64,000 bases of DNA from Streptomyces echinoruber (GTDB lineage: Bacteria; Actinomycetota; Actinomycetes; Streptomycetales; Streptomycetaceae): assembly GCF_014651135.1 (NCBI RefSeq), contig NZ_BMWH01000023.1, positions 62,001 through 126,000 of the forward strand. The letters run 5' to 3'. How positions within the stretch are numbered: the first letter of the stretch is position 1; each line of letters begins with the position of its first letter. The notes below the pieces were generated by a model. That model was given only the letters and a program-made list of their open reading frames with translations, did not search any database and was not told the DNA's origin. Below, in pieces: positions 33,715-43,140 of this stretch. A program made the position numbers and the translations under genes.

Positions 33715-35001
33715 TCACTTGCGTCCCGGGGTCCAGTGCATGCCCCAGCCGTAGGCGCGGTCGACGGTGCGCTGCGGGCTGACCCCGGGCTCGGGCACCA
33801 GGTAGCGGGCCTCGCGCTGGACCACCAGGTCGCCGCCGACGCGGGTGAGCAGGGCGAGCGCGCACACCGGGGAGGGGACCGTGCACTCGTCGAGGGAGAA
33901 GTCGACGGGGGCGCCGTGCTGCGGCTGCAGCGTGACGGTGGCGTGCAGCCCGGCGAAGGAGCGGGCGCCCTCGTAGATGGTGACGAAGACGAGGATGCGC
34001 CGGAAGTCCTGCCTGTGGTCGAGGTTGACGGTGAGGTTCTCGCCGGTGGCCACGGCGCCGGTGCGGTCGTCGCCGTCCAGGTGGATGTACGGCGGCTGGT
34101 GCAGTGCGCCGAAGGCGTTGCCGAGGGCCTGCACGACGCCCTTGCGGCCGTCCGCCAGCTCCCACAGCGCGCACAGGTCGAGGTCGAGGTCCGCCGGCGC
34201 GCTGCGGCCGAAGCCGCCCCGGCCGGACGGCTGCCCGCGCATCCGCCAGTTGAGGTTGACGCGCAGGAAGCCGGAGGTGCCGCCCTGCTTGGCGAGCGAC
34301 ACCGAGGGGGCCGCCTTGGTGAGCGTGACCTTGCTCAGGCGGACGGGGGAGACCGGGGCCGCGGCGGGCGGCGGCGGAGCGGACGGTGGCGGCGGCACGG
34401 TGGCCGGGAAGGCGGCGGGCGGGGCGGGGGCGGTACGCGGGGGTGTCGGCGCGGGGGCGGGCGGGGCCGGGTGCCGGGGTTCGTCGACGGTGATGCCGTA
34501 GTCCGTGGCCAGGCCCTCCAGCCCGCTGTCGTAGCCCTGTCCGACGGCGCGGAACTTCCAGCCGCCCTGTCGGCGGTACAACTCGCCGAGCACGAACGCC
34601 GTCTCCACGGTCGCGTCCCGGCTGTCGAAACGGGCCACCACGGTGTCCCGCGCGGCGTCCCGGACCTCGATGTACAGGTCGGGGACCCGGCCGAAGGTGC
34701 CGCCGTCGGCGGAGGCGGCCAGGACGATCGTCTCGACGGCGCCCTCCACGCGCGCGAGGTCGACGTCGAGGGTGTCGGTGACGCGGTCGCCGGCGGTGCG
34801 CCGGCCCGCGTGCCGCACCGCGCCGGAGGGGTGGGCCGGCTGGTTGTAGAAGACGAAGTCGGCGTCGGAGCGGACCTTCCCGCCGGTCAGCAGCAGCGCG
34901 GAGGCGTCCACGTCCGGTACGCCCGGGCCGGTGCGCCGGCCCAGCTCGACCCGCAACACCGTGGTCGGCACCGGCACGTTGGCGCCCTTCGGCATCGACA
35001 T
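33715..35001 (-). CDS. TerD-family (tellurium resistance/stress) protein with two domains
   Basis: 428 residues. The first TerD-like domain (about 1-185) starts MSMPKGANVPVP and has the calcium-site pattern around DADFVFYNQP and VELGRRTGPGVPDVD. A Pro/Ala-rich linker (about 185-235) leads to a second beta-sandwich domain (DLDLCALWELADGRKG, IHLDGDDRTGAV), again TerD-like. TerD proteins bind calcium and are linked to tellurite, phage and membrane stress. ATG 35001 follows AAGGGGGA. No other ter genes are adjacent. Confidence 0.87.
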   Translation of the reverse strand: MSMPKGANVPVPTTVLRVELGRRTGPGVPDVDASALLLTGGKVRSDADFVFYNQPAHPSGAVRHAGRRTAGDRVTDTLDVDLARVEGAVETIVLAASADGGTFGRVPDLYIEVRDAARDTVVARFDSRDATVETAFVLGELYRRQGGWKFRAVGQGYDSGLEGLATDYGITVDEPRHPAPPAPAPTPPRTAPAPPAAFPATVPPPPSAPPPPAAAPVSPVRLSKVTLTKAAPSVSLAKQGGTSGFLRVNLNWRMRGQPSGRGGFGRSAPADLDLDLCALWELADGRKGVVQALGNAFGALHQPPYIHLDGDDRTGAVATGENLTVNLDHRQDFRRILVFVTIYEGARSFAGLHATVTLQPQHGAPVDFSLDECTVPSPVCALALLTRVGGDLVVQREARYLVPEPGVSPQRTVDRAYGWGMHWTPGRK

Positions 35002-35422
35002 TCGCGTCCCCCTTGCTCCGCCTTGTTCTGCTTGCCCCGCTTGCCCTGTCCCTGTCCCTGCCCCGCCACTGCCCCGCCACTGCCCTGTCGCCGCCCCGCC
35101 GCGCCGGCCGCGGGCCGGCCGCTGTCCGCCCGTCCGCCGCCTGCCCGTGGAACCAACCTACGGGGCAGGACGGCGAACTCGCAGGACGCGGGCGGAAGTA
35201 CGTCCGGGCGGCAGGAATCCGGCGCCGGGGCGGCCCCGGCGGTCCGTCCCGGCGACCCGCGGTAACCCGCCTGGAACTCGGCCTTTATCAGATTGCCGCT
35301 CTTCTCGCCGTCCCTTTTCGCCGACTTCGCTCGCATTGGGTATCCCGCGTCACCGCCGACACGGAAAACAAGCCTCTTATCGGTCTCCCCAACCAGCACA
35401 TCGTGGGCTTAACTTATGTGCC
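35002..35422. other. Intergenic region between divergent TerD and DUF6643-like genes
   Basis: 421 bp with no convincing gene. Tandem CCTGTCCCTG/CCGCCACTG-type short repeats lie at 35040-35095. The 120 bp before 35423 are comparatively AT-rich (GGCTTAACTTATGTGCC just before the start) and probably hold the promoter of the next gene. Confidence 0.5.
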
Positions 35423-35854
35423 ATGACCTCCCCCCGCTCCACTTACGGTGGCGGCTACTACTCCTCCGCCTCCTTCCCGGACACCCCGATCTACGACTCG
35501 CTCGTCGCCGAGCGCGGTACCCCGCAGATCGCCCCCATCCGGGTGCCCGCTCCCTATGACGCAGGCAGCCACCTGCCGTCCCTGCCCTCGGCGCTGCCCG
35601 CACTGCCGTCGGCCCCGTCCCAGCCCGCCTACGGCTACCCGCAGACGCCGCAGCCCGCACCGCTGCAGCAGGCGCCCGCGGCCTACATCCCGCAGCAGGC
35701 CACCGCGCCCCGCGGCTACCCCGGCCCGCAGCCGCAGCCGCCCCGCCCGGTCGCACCGGGCACGGGCTACGAGGCGATGCGGCCGGCGTCCCCCCGGCCC
35801 GCGCCGACGCCGTACCAGGACCCGTACAACAACCAGCAGTACCGCGGCTACTGA
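35423..35854 (+). CDS. Pro/Tyr/Gln-rich conserved Streptomyces protein (DUF6643-like)
   Basis: 143 residues. After the start MTSPRSTYGGGYYSSASFP, most of the chain is Pro, Ala, Gln and Tyr, ending PYNNQQYRGY. There is no membrane segment, signal or catalytic motif. The pattern matches small disordered proteins conserved in Streptomyces that I recall under DUF6643, of unknown function. The AT-rich upstream region suggests strong expression. Confidence 0.7.
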   Translation: MTSPRSTYGGGYYSSASFPDTPIYDSLVAERGTPQIAPIRVPAPYDAGSHLPSLPSALPALPSAPSQPAYGYPQTPQPAPLQQAPAAYIPQQATAPRGYPGPQPQPPRPVAPGTGYEAMRPASPRPAPTPYQDPYNNQQYRGY

Positions 35855-35899
35855 GCCGTTCTCCCCGGGGCCGTCGGCGTTTCCTGGCACGATGGCCCC

Positions 35900-36727
35900 A
35901 TGGGGAGTGCGGAGCTGTGTTCGATACACGTCCATCCGGTCAAGGCGTTCCGGGGTGTTGCGCTCCGGGAGGCCGTCGTGGAGCCCTGGGGCCTGGCCGG
36001 AGACCGACGCTGGGTGCTGATCGACGACGGGGGAAAGGTCGTCACGCAACGCCAGCAGCCACACCTCGCGCTCGCCGCCGCCGAGCTCCTGCCCGGCGGC
36101 GGCGTTCGTCTGTCCGCGCCCGGACGGGAACCGATCGGCGTGCCCGTTCCGCCGCCCGCGCGGACGGTCATGGTGGACATCTTCGGCACCGAGGTGGCGG
36201 CCGTCCCGGCCGCCGACGCCGCCGCGCACGCCTGGTGCAGCGACTACCTCGGGCAGGAGGTCCGCCTGGTGCACATGGACGATCCCGCGCGCCGCAGGCC
36301 CGTCGCACCGGCGTACGGGCTGCCCGGCGAGACCGTCTCCTTCGCCGACGAGTGCCCCCTGCTGCTGACCTCGCCGGCCTCCCTGGACGCCCTCAACTCC
36401 CTGATCGCACAAGGCGACCACGCGCACGAGGGCCCGCTGCCGATGAACCGCTTCCGGCCGAGCGTGGTCGTCTCCGGCACCGAGCCCTGGGCGGAGGACG
36501 ACTGGTCGCACATCACCATCGGTGAGGTGACCTTCCGCGTCGCCAACGCCTGCGGACGCTGCGTGGTCACCACGGTCGACCAGAGCACCGCGGAGCGTGG
36601 CCGCGAGCCGCTGCGCACCCTGGGCCGCCACCGCCGCTTCGGGGACAAGCTGGTCTTCGGGCAGCACCTGGTGCCCCGCTCGCCCGGCACCATCCGCGTC
36701 GGGGACCCGGTGAAGGTCCTCGCCTGA
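35900..36727 (+). CDS. MOSC-domain protein with N-terminal beta-barrel (mARC/YcbX-like)
   Basis: 275 residues. The N-terminal barrel begins IHVHPVKAFRGVALREAVVE and GLAGDRRWVLID. The C-terminal MOSC domain has RFRPSVVVSG and the conserved Cys in ANACGRCVVTTVDQ. Relatives bind molybdenum cofactor through this Cys and reduce N-hydroxylated compounds with an electron donor. No ferredoxin domain is attached, so a separate partner is expected. Confidence 0.88.
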   Translation: MGSAELCSIHVHPVKAFRGVALREAVVEPWGLAGDRRWVLIDDGGKVVTQRQQPHLALAAAELLPGGGVRLSAPGREPIGVPVPPPARTVMVDIFGTEVAAVPAADAAAHAWCSDYLGQEVRLVHMDDPARRRPVAPAYGLPGETVSFADECPLLLTSPASLDALNSLIAQGDHAHEGPLPMNRFRPSVVVSGTEPWAEDDWSHITIGEVTFRVANACGRCVVTTVDQSTAERGREPLRTLGRHRRFGDKLVFGQHLVPRSPGTIRVGDPVKVLA

Positions 36728-36965
36728 ACCCGGGGTGCCGCGCAGACCGCCCGACCGCGCAGACCGCGGACCGCGCGGCGGTCGCCGCCGCGGCCCGCGG
36801 CGCGGCGCGGGAACCCCGTGCGGGGCCCGGTCGTTGGGAGGTCGCCGGGACTTCGAGCAGTCCGTGGGCGGTCCGGTCGCGGGTGACGTCGCGCTCTTTC
36901 CGCCCGGCGTCCGCACGGACGGCTCCGCCCGGGCCATGACGGAGCGGGAAAGGGGGTGCGGGACG

Positions 36966-37571
36966 GTGCGAGCTCTCAGCGGCCTGTGGCGCTGGCGGCG
37001 CAACCCGCTGTGCCGTACGACCGATCTGGTCGAGGCGTGGACGGCGCTGGTGGCCCTGCTGCTGGTCGTGGTCGCCTCGCCCGTGACCGGCTGGCTCGTC
37101 GGTTCCGCCGTGCAGGGCGTGCTGCAGAAGTCCGTCCGGGAACAGCGCCAGGCCCGGCACCTGGTGACGGCCACCGTCCTCGGGCGGCTCGGCACCGTCG
37201 CGCCGGAATCGGACGCGGACCCCGAGACCTCGCGGGTGGTCCGCAGCCGGGTGACGGCCGCATGGACCGCGCCGGACGGCACCCGGCACCGCGGCCCGCT
37301 CCTCGCCCCGTTGCAAACGCCGCGTCCGGGCGACCGCTTCCCGCTGTGGACCGACCGGCACGGCCGCATAGTGCCCCGCCCGCTGGACCCGGCCGCGGCG
37401 ACCGTCCACGCCGTCCTGGCCGGAGTCGGCGCGGCGCTGCCCGCCGCGGGCATCGTGGAGGGCGCCAGGCGCCTGGTCGTGTGGCGTCTGATGCGGCGCC
37501 GGTTCGCGCAGTGGGACCGGGCCTGGCAGCGGGCCGGCCCGGACTGGGGCCGTATGGGCACCGGCAGCTGA
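36966..37571 (+). CDS. Rv1733c-like two-helix membrane protein
   Basis: About 201 residues. One membrane helix near the N-terminus (ALVALLLVVVASPVTGWLVG) and one near the C-terminus (AVLAGVGAALPAAGIVEG) flank an external domain with VTAAWTAPDGTRHRGPL. This is the layout of the Rv1733c family found across actinobacteria, function unknown. GTG 36966 has an AAAGGGGG box; the in-frame ATG at 36936 lacks one. Confidence 0.78.
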   Translation: MRALSGLWRWRRNPLCRTTDLVEAWTALVALLLVVVASPVTGWLVGSAVQGVLQKSVREQRQARHLVTATVLGRLGTVAPESDADPETSRVVRSRVTAAWTAPDGTRHRGPLLAPLQTPRPGDRFPLWTDRHGRIVPRPLDPAAATVHAVLAGVGAALPAAGIVEGARRLVVWRLMRRRFAQWDRAWQRAGPDWGRMGTGS

Positions 37572-37697
37572 CGGCCTCCGGGCGGTGTTCGGGCTCCGGT
37601 CCACCGGCCACCTGCGCGCACGCTACGGTGGACCGGCCGCACCACGCGGCGCCTTCGGCATCAACCCGCGTACGACGAGGTGGGGGCACGGCAGCAC

Positions 37698-40136
37698 ATG
37701 GCACAGGGCACGGTCCAGGTGACGCACACCGGCACGTCGCGGTGGCGGCGCCGCACGGGTGAGTACGCATCGCTCGCCGCCGCCCTGGAGGCCGCGGCCG
37801 ACGGCGACGTCCTCACCATCGCCCCCGGCACCTACCGCGAGAACCTGGTGGTCCAGCGGGCCGTGACCCTGCGCGGCGCCGAGGGCTCCGCCGGCTCGGT
37901 GCGGATCGCCCCCGCGGACGGCGTGCCGCTGACCGTGCGGGCCTCGGCGGTCGTGCGGGACCTGCACGTCGAGGGCCAGGACGCGACCGTGCCCGCGCTG
38001 CTGGTCGAGGAGGGCACACCGGAGCTGCGGGACGTGCGCGTCGTCACCCGCTCCGCGACCGGCATCGAGGTGCGCGGCGGCGCCCGGCCGACGGTGCGGC
38101 GCTGCACCGTGGACAATCCGGCCGGCATCGGCATCGCCGTCCTCGACGGCGCCGGCGGCGTCTTCGAGGAGTGCGAGGTGACGGCGGCCGGCCAGGAGGG
38201 CGTCGCGGTCCGCTCCGGCGCCCGCCCCCGTCTGGAGCGCTGCCGCGTCCACCACGCCTTTGGCCCGGGCCTGGCGGTCACCGGCGACAACTCCACGCTG
38301 GAGGCGGTGGGATGCGAGGTCCACGAGGTGCGCGGCAGCGGCCTGCAGGTGACCGGGCGGGCCACCGCCCACCTGACCGACTGCGACGTGCACCGCACCA
38401 CCGCGGACGGCGTCACCCTCGACACCGAGGCCGTGCTCACCCTCGCCGACTGCCGCATCCACGACATCCCGGAGAACGCGATCGACCTCAGGTCGCGTGC
38501 GGTGCTGACGCTGACGCGGACGACGGTGCGTCAGTTCGGGCGCAATGGGCTGTCGGTGTGGGACCCGGGCACCCGCGTGGACGCCAACCAGTGCGAGATC
38601 TTCGACAGCACCGGCGACTACCCGGCCGTGTGGGTCAGCGACGGTGCCACCGCGGTCCTCGACTCCTGCCGGGTGCACGACGTGCCGGACGCCCTGTTCG
38701 TGCTGGACCGGGGTTCGCGCGCGGACGTCGTCGACAGCGACCTGACGCAGGTGCGCAACACGGCCGTGTCGGTGAGCGACGGCGCCGTCGCCCAGCTCGA
38801 CGACTGCCGCATCCGGGACGCGGCCACGGGCGCCTGGTTCCGCGACCACGGCAGCGGCGGCACGCTCAGCAACTGCACGATCGACGGTACGCAGACCGGC
38901 GTGATCGTCACCAAGGGCGCCGATCCCACCGTCGAGCGCTGCACGGTCGACTCCCCGGCCGAGGCCGGCGTGTACGTGTCGGCCGGCGGCCGCGGGACAT
39001 TCGTCGGCTGCCGGGTGACGGGCAGCGGCGGCTACGGCTTCCACGTGATCGACGGCAGCCGTACGACGCTGCGCAAGTGCCGTACGGAGCGGTGCGCGCG
39101 CGGCGGGTACGAGCTCGCCGACGCGGGCGGCGACGCGGCCTCCGGCGCGGGCCCGGTCGTGGAGGACTGCACCAGCGACGAGAGCGCCGGGATCCGGCCG
39201 CCCGCGGTGCGGGAGACGGCCGTGCAGCCGGCGCCCTCCTCCCCCGGCCTGCTGGGCGGCATCCCCGGCCCGCGGGAGAGCACGCCGCCGCCCGCCCCGG
39301 CCGCGCCGGAACCGGAGCGACCGGCGCGCAGCGCCCAGGAGGTGCTCGCGCAACTCGACGCCCTGGTGGGCCTGGAGAGCGTCAAGCGCGAGGTGCGCGC
39401 CCTGACCGACATGATCGAGGTCGGCCGGCGCCGGCAGCAGGCGGGCCTGAAGGCCGCCTCCGTCAAGCGCCACCTGGTCTTCACCGGCTCCCCCGGCACC
39501 GGCAAGACGACGGTCGCCCGCCTCTACGGCGAGATCCTCGCCGCCCTCGGCGTGCTGGAGAAGGGCCACCTGGTGGAGGTGTCCCGGGTGGACCTGGTCG
39601 GCGAGCACATCGGCTCCACGGCGATCCGCACCCAGGAGGCGTTCGAACGGGCGCGCGGCGGGGTGCTGTTCATCGACGAGGCGTACGCGCTGTCGCCGCA
39701 GGACGCGGGCCGCGACTTCGGCAAGGAGGCCATCGACACGCTGGTGAAGCTGATGGAGGACCACCGGGACGCGGTGGTGGTGATCGTCGCGGGCTACACG
39801 GCGGAGATGGAGCACTTCCTGTCGGTCAACCCGGGTGTGGCGTCCCGGTTCTCACGCACCATCACCTTCGACGACTACGGGCCCGAGGAGCTGCTGCGGA
39901 TCGTCGAGCAGCAGGCCGAGGAGCACGAGTACCGGCTCGCGCCGGGCACAGCGGAGGCGTTGCTGAAGTACTTCGAGGCGATCCCCAAGGGTCCGGCCTT
40001 CGGCAACGGCCGCACCGCGCGGCAGACGTTCGAGGCGATGGTGGAGCGTCACGCGGGCCGGGTCGCCCAGCTCCCGGAGCCGACCAAGGACGACCTGAGC
40101 CTGCTCTACCCGGAGGACCTGCCCGAGCTGCCCTGA
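37698..40136 (+). CDS. Fusion of right-handed beta-helix repeats with a CbxX/EccA-type AAA+ ATPase
   Basis: 812 residues. Residues about 20-500 form a pectate-lyase-like parallel beta-helix with many 22-24-residue coils of the pattern V-R-x-C-x-V-x-G (RPTVRRCTVDNPAGIGI, ATAVLDSCRVHDVPDALF). After a Pro-rich linker, an AAA+ domain carries Walker A GSPGTGKT (597-604), Walker B LFIDEAYAL (Asp660-Glu661), and the arginine-finger region VASRFSRTITFDDY. The ATPase is of the CbxX/CfqX or EccA type, which remodels Rubisco or handles type VII secretion substrates. The helix may recognise a surface or secreted partner (inference). The start is ATG 37698. Confidence 0.87.
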   Translation: MAQGTVQVTHTGTSRWRRRTGEYASLAAALEAAADGDVLTIAPGTYRENLVVQRAVTLRGAEGSAGSVRIAPADGVPLTVRASAVVRDLHVEGQDATVPALLVEEGTPELRDVRVVTRSATGIEVRGGARPTVRRCTVDNPAGIGIAVLDGAGGVFEECEVTAAGQEGVAVRSGARPRLERCRVHHAFGPGLAVTGDNSTLEAVGCEVHEVRGSGLQVTGRATAHLTDCDVHRTTADGVTLDTEAVLTLADCRIHDIPENAIDLRSRAVLTLTRTTVRQFGRNGLSVWDPGTRVDANQCEIFDSTGDYPAVWVSDGATAVLDSCRVHDVPDALFVLDRGSRADVVDSDLTQVRNTAVSVSDGAVAQLDDCRIRDAATGAWFRDHGSGGTLSNCTIDGTQTGVIVTKGADPTVERCTVDSPAEAGVYVSAGGRGTFVGCRVTGSGGYGFHVIDGSRTTLRKCRTERCARGGYELADAGGDAASGAGPVVEDCTSDESAGIRPPAVRETAVQPAPSSPGLLGGIPGPRESTPPPAPAAPEPERPARSAQEVLAQLDALVGLESVKREVRALTDMIEVGRRRQQAGLKAASVKRHLVFTGSPGTGKTTVARLYGEILAALGVLEKGHLVEVSRVDLVGEHIGSTAIRTQEAFERARGGVLFIDEAYALSPQDAGRDFGKEAIDTLVKLMEDHRDAVVVIVAGYTAEMEHFLSVNPGVASRFSRTITFDDYGPEELLRIVEQQAEEHEYRLAPGTAEALLKYFEAIPKGPAFGNGRTARQTFEAMVERHAGRVAQLPEPTKDDLSLLYPEDLPELP

Positions 40137-40157
40137 CCGCCCGCGCCGGGCACGTCC

Positions 40158-42668
40158 TCACGGGGCCCCGGCCCCCGCGCCCGCGCCGGGCGCGTCCTCA
40201 CGGGTCCCCGGCCCCCGCGCCTGCGCCGGGAAGACCCCTTCCGCCGGGCCGACGGCCGGCTCCTGTGGCGGGCCGCCGGGAAGCGGACCCTCCGGCAGGT
40301 CGTCGAGGGCCGGCTCCTGCGGCGGGCCGCCGGGGGACGGCTCCTGCGGCGCCCTGTGCTGCAACCGGGCCAGCAGCCGGGCGCGTTCCTCGGCGAAGAC
40401 CGGGTCGGCCTGGTAGTCGGAGTGGCCGAGGACGGGCGCGGGCAGCGGGTGCAGGGGCGTGCGGCCGTAGGCCAGCGGGTCCTTCAGGGGCGGGTGGTCC
40501 ACCTCGGGCCCGCAGCCGTCGGGCAGGCGGACCGGGCCGCCGATGGGGTCGGTGAGCCGGTACAGGTTGCGCCAGCAGTCGACGTCCCGGTGCAGTGCGG
40601 CGAGGGCGGCGGGACCGAAGTGGGCGGGGAACCAGCGGCCGTAGAGCCGCTCCAGCGGTGAGCCGTACGTCAGCAGGGCGACCCGGCGGCGCACCTGCGG
40701 GGTGAGCTGCCAGGCGGCCGCGGCGGCCAGGACGCTGCCCTGGGAGTGCCCGGACAGCACCAGCCGGCCGCCGGTGGCCCGGGTCCAGGTGGCCATCCGC
40801 CACGTCAGGTCGGGCACGGCGCGCTCGGCGTAGCAGGGCGGGGCGAAGGGGTGGGCGGCGCGCGGCCAGAAGGTGCCGACGTCCCACAGGATGCCGATGG
40901 TGCGGCGCGCGGAGGCGTCCTTGTAGGCGCGGCGGCCCCAGGTGACGAACAGCAGGAAGCCGAGGCCGATCAGCCAGGAGCCCAGTGCCTGCACGGTCTC
41001 GGCGGCGCCCTGGACGAAGGCGGGGGTGTGCCGCGCGGCCTGCTCGGGCGTCCGGTCGGTGGCCAGGGCCCCGGCGAGGGCGACGGCGCCCAGGGCGAAG
41101 GTGGCGGCGGTCGCGACCGCCAGGACGCGCGGCGCGGAGTCGGTGAGCCCGGCCATCGCGCGGGCACGGGCGATGGCGCGGGTGCGGGCCGGGTCGCGCG
41201 GCTCGCCGGGGTGGTCGAGTTCCACCGCGGCCCGCTCGGCACGCGCCAGCCGCCAGGTGCGGTGGGCCAGCAGGGCGCAGTGCGCCAGCAGCACCAGCAG
41301 CAGCGGCGGGATCACGGACGCCTGCCAGGTCAGCAGGACCGGGGGGCCGGGCAGGAAGGTGCCGGTGCCGTCCAGCCAGTCGGAGACGCGCTGCGCCAGG
41401 CCGCCGGACATGACGCCGCCCAGGGAGCAGGCCAGCAGGGCGACGGCGGGGCCGCCCAGGCCGCGCAGGGCGGCGCGCGGCTGCGGGCCGGTGCGGTGCA
41501 GGACGCCCGCGGTCACGGCGAGGGCGACCACCAGCGCCCCCTGGGTGAGGGCGAGGGCGGCGAAGGCCTCCTGGCCGGGCAGCCGGCCCGTCGAGCGCCA
41601 CCCGGGCCGCTCCCAGCCGGCGTACACCGCGGCGGCGAGCAGCAGGGCGAGCGCGCCCAGCGGCAGGCCGCGCACGAGGTGCCGGTCGAGGTGCCGGTCG
41701 AGGTGGTCCTCGCTGCGGCCGCGCCGGCCCACCACCGCCACCACGGCCAGCGCCGCGGCGGCCAGCGCCGCCTCCAGGGCCCGGCCCAGCACGTCCAGCG
41801 GTGCGGGCCCGCCCGCCCGGTGGTCGAAGAGCGCGGCCGGTACGGTGACGGCGGCGGCCACCGTGAGCAGGCCGGCGGCGGTGTGCGCGGCGCGCAGCCG
41901 GGCCACCAGGCGGCGGCCGTACCAGAAGCCGGGCCGGCCCAGCGCGCCGTCCCCGGCCGTCTCGGCCGTCTCGTCCCCGCCGTCCGGGTCTTCCGGGTCG
42001 CGGGAGAGGGGCTGCTGGGACTCGTAGGCGGCCCAGGTGCGGTGGGAGAGGTACCACAGCAGGCCGGTGAGCGCGGCCGGCACCAGCGCGGCCAGCGCGA
42101 GGCGGCGGCCGGGCCGGCTCCACCAGCCGCCCCCGGCGGGCGACAGGAAGCCCAGCCAGGAGTGCCGGGCGGCGCACGCGCGCGTGCCCGCGCACTGCCA
42201 GGCCGCGAGGTCCAGGGCGACCTCGCAGGCGGCAGCGACCAGCAGCACCGTCAGGGTCAGCCCGGCGAGCCGCACCAGTAACCCGTACCAGCGCACCGTG
42301 CGGGGGCGTCCGCGGGCGGCGGGGCGCATCCAGTGGGCCAGGTTGACGACCATGAACGGCAGGAGCAGCAGCCACAGGGCGCGGCTGCCGTTGCCGGAGG
42401 TGAGGTTGCACCACACGTACGCCTCGGGCACCGGGCGGCCGCGGTGGGCGGCGGGCCGGGACTCCGCGTCGGCGTCCTCGGCGCGCCGGAAGACGGCGGC
42501 CGTGTCGTCGCCGGTGACGCGCACGGTGCGCGGATCGTCGAGCATCTTCTCCGGCGTGGTGCCGCCGACGCCGTGGACCAGCAGTTCCAGCGCCGGTCCC
42601 GTCCGCCGTGCCGGTGCGGCGGGGTGCCGCTCGCCGCCCGCCGTGGCTCGTTCCCCCGCACGTTCCAC
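40158..42668 (-). CDS. Large integral membrane protein with C-terminal alpha/beta-hydrolase domain
   Basis: 836 residues. About ten membrane helices fall between residues 90 and 580. The C-terminal domain has the nucleophile elbow GHSQGS (Ser642) in RLVLSGHSQGSVLAAAAAW, and a second strand-like ELLVHGVGGTTPEKML lies at the N-terminus near residue 30, so the hydrolase fold may be split around the membrane part. Lipase, esterase or acyltransferase activity is plausible. The last 60 residues are Gly/Pro/Glu-rich and repetitive. The start GTG 42668 follows GGGGGCGG. Confidence 0.75.
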   Translation of the reverse strand: MERAGERATAGGERHPAAPARRTGPALELLVHGVGGTTPEKMLDDPRTVRVTGDDTAAVFRRAEDADAESRPAAHRGRPVPEAYVWCNLTSGNGSRALWLLLLPFMVVNLAHWMRPAARGRPRTVRWYGLLVRLAGLTLTVLLVAAACEVALDLAAWQCAGTRACAARHSWLGFLSPAGGGWWSRPGRRLALAALVPAALTGLLWYLSHRTWAAYESQQPLSRDPEDPDGGDETAETAGDGALGRPGFWYGRRLVARLRAAHTAAGLLTVAAAVTVPAALFDHRAGGPAPLDVLGRALEAALAAAALAVVAVVGRRGRSEDHLDRHLDRHLVRGLPLGALALLLAAAVYAGWERPGWRSTGRLPGQEAFAALALTQGALVVALAVTAGVLHRTGPQPRAALRGLGGPAVALLACSLGGVMSGGLAQRVSDWLDGTGTFLPGPPVLLTWQASVIPPLLLVLLAHCALLAHRTWRLARAERAAVELDHPGEPRDPARTRAIARARAMAGLTDSAPRVLAVATAATFALGAVALAGALATDRTPEQAARHTPAFVQGAAETVQALGSWLIGLGFLLFVTWGRRAYKDASARRTIGILWDVGTFWPRAAHPFAPPCYAERAVPDLTWRMATWTRATGGRLVLSGHSQGSVLAAAAAWQLTPQVRRRVALLTYGSPLERLYGRWFPAHFGPAALAALHRDVDCWRNLYRLTDPIGGPVRLPDGCGPEVDHPPLKDPLAYGRTPLHPLPAPVLGHSDYQADPVFAEERARLLARLQHRAPQEPSPGGPPQEPALDDLPEGPLPGGPPQEPAVGPAEGVFPAQARGPGTREDAPGAGAGAGAP

Positions 42669-42829
42669 TTGTCCGCCCCCGTGACGCGCCGTCGTAGATG
42701 TGCGTGCCGGCACCAGGATGTCCCTGCCGGGGCGCCGCGCACACCCCCTGTCGCGAATTTCCCCGATCCGGGTGACGGGCGGCGTGCGCACGCGCCGCAA
42801 GGGGCGGGTGCGCGGCGTGCGACAGCGCG

Positions 42830-42980
42830 CGGCGGGAGGCGGGCGGGCTGCAGGAAGGGCCGGCGGCGGGAGGCGGGCGGGCTGCGGGAAGGGCCGGCGG
42901 CCGGGCGGGAGGGCTGCGGCGCGGCGGGAGGACCGGACGGGAGGGCTGCGGCGCGGCGGGAGGACCGGACGGGAGGGCGG
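42830..42980. repeat. G-rich tandem repeats upstream of the DeoR gene
   Basis: A 34-bp unit (starting CGGCGGGAGGCGGGCGGG) occurs twice from 42830. A 32-bp unit (starting CGGGAGGGCTGCGGCGCGG) occurs twice from 42906, with a third partial copy at 42970. The G-runs of 3 on one strand could form G-quadruplexes. They lie between the divergent hydrolase and DeoR genes. Confidence 0.85.
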
Positions 42981-43140
42981 TGGCGCGGCGGGAGGCGGAT
43001 GTGCGGTGCACGGGCGGTGGCGCGGCGGGGGACGGGCCGTGCGAGGATGGGACGTCCGCGCACCGGGGACACGAACGGCCTTGTCACGGCCGGTGCGGCG
43101 GGCGTGTCGGACGGTGTGGGCAGAAAGGACGGGAGCGTAC

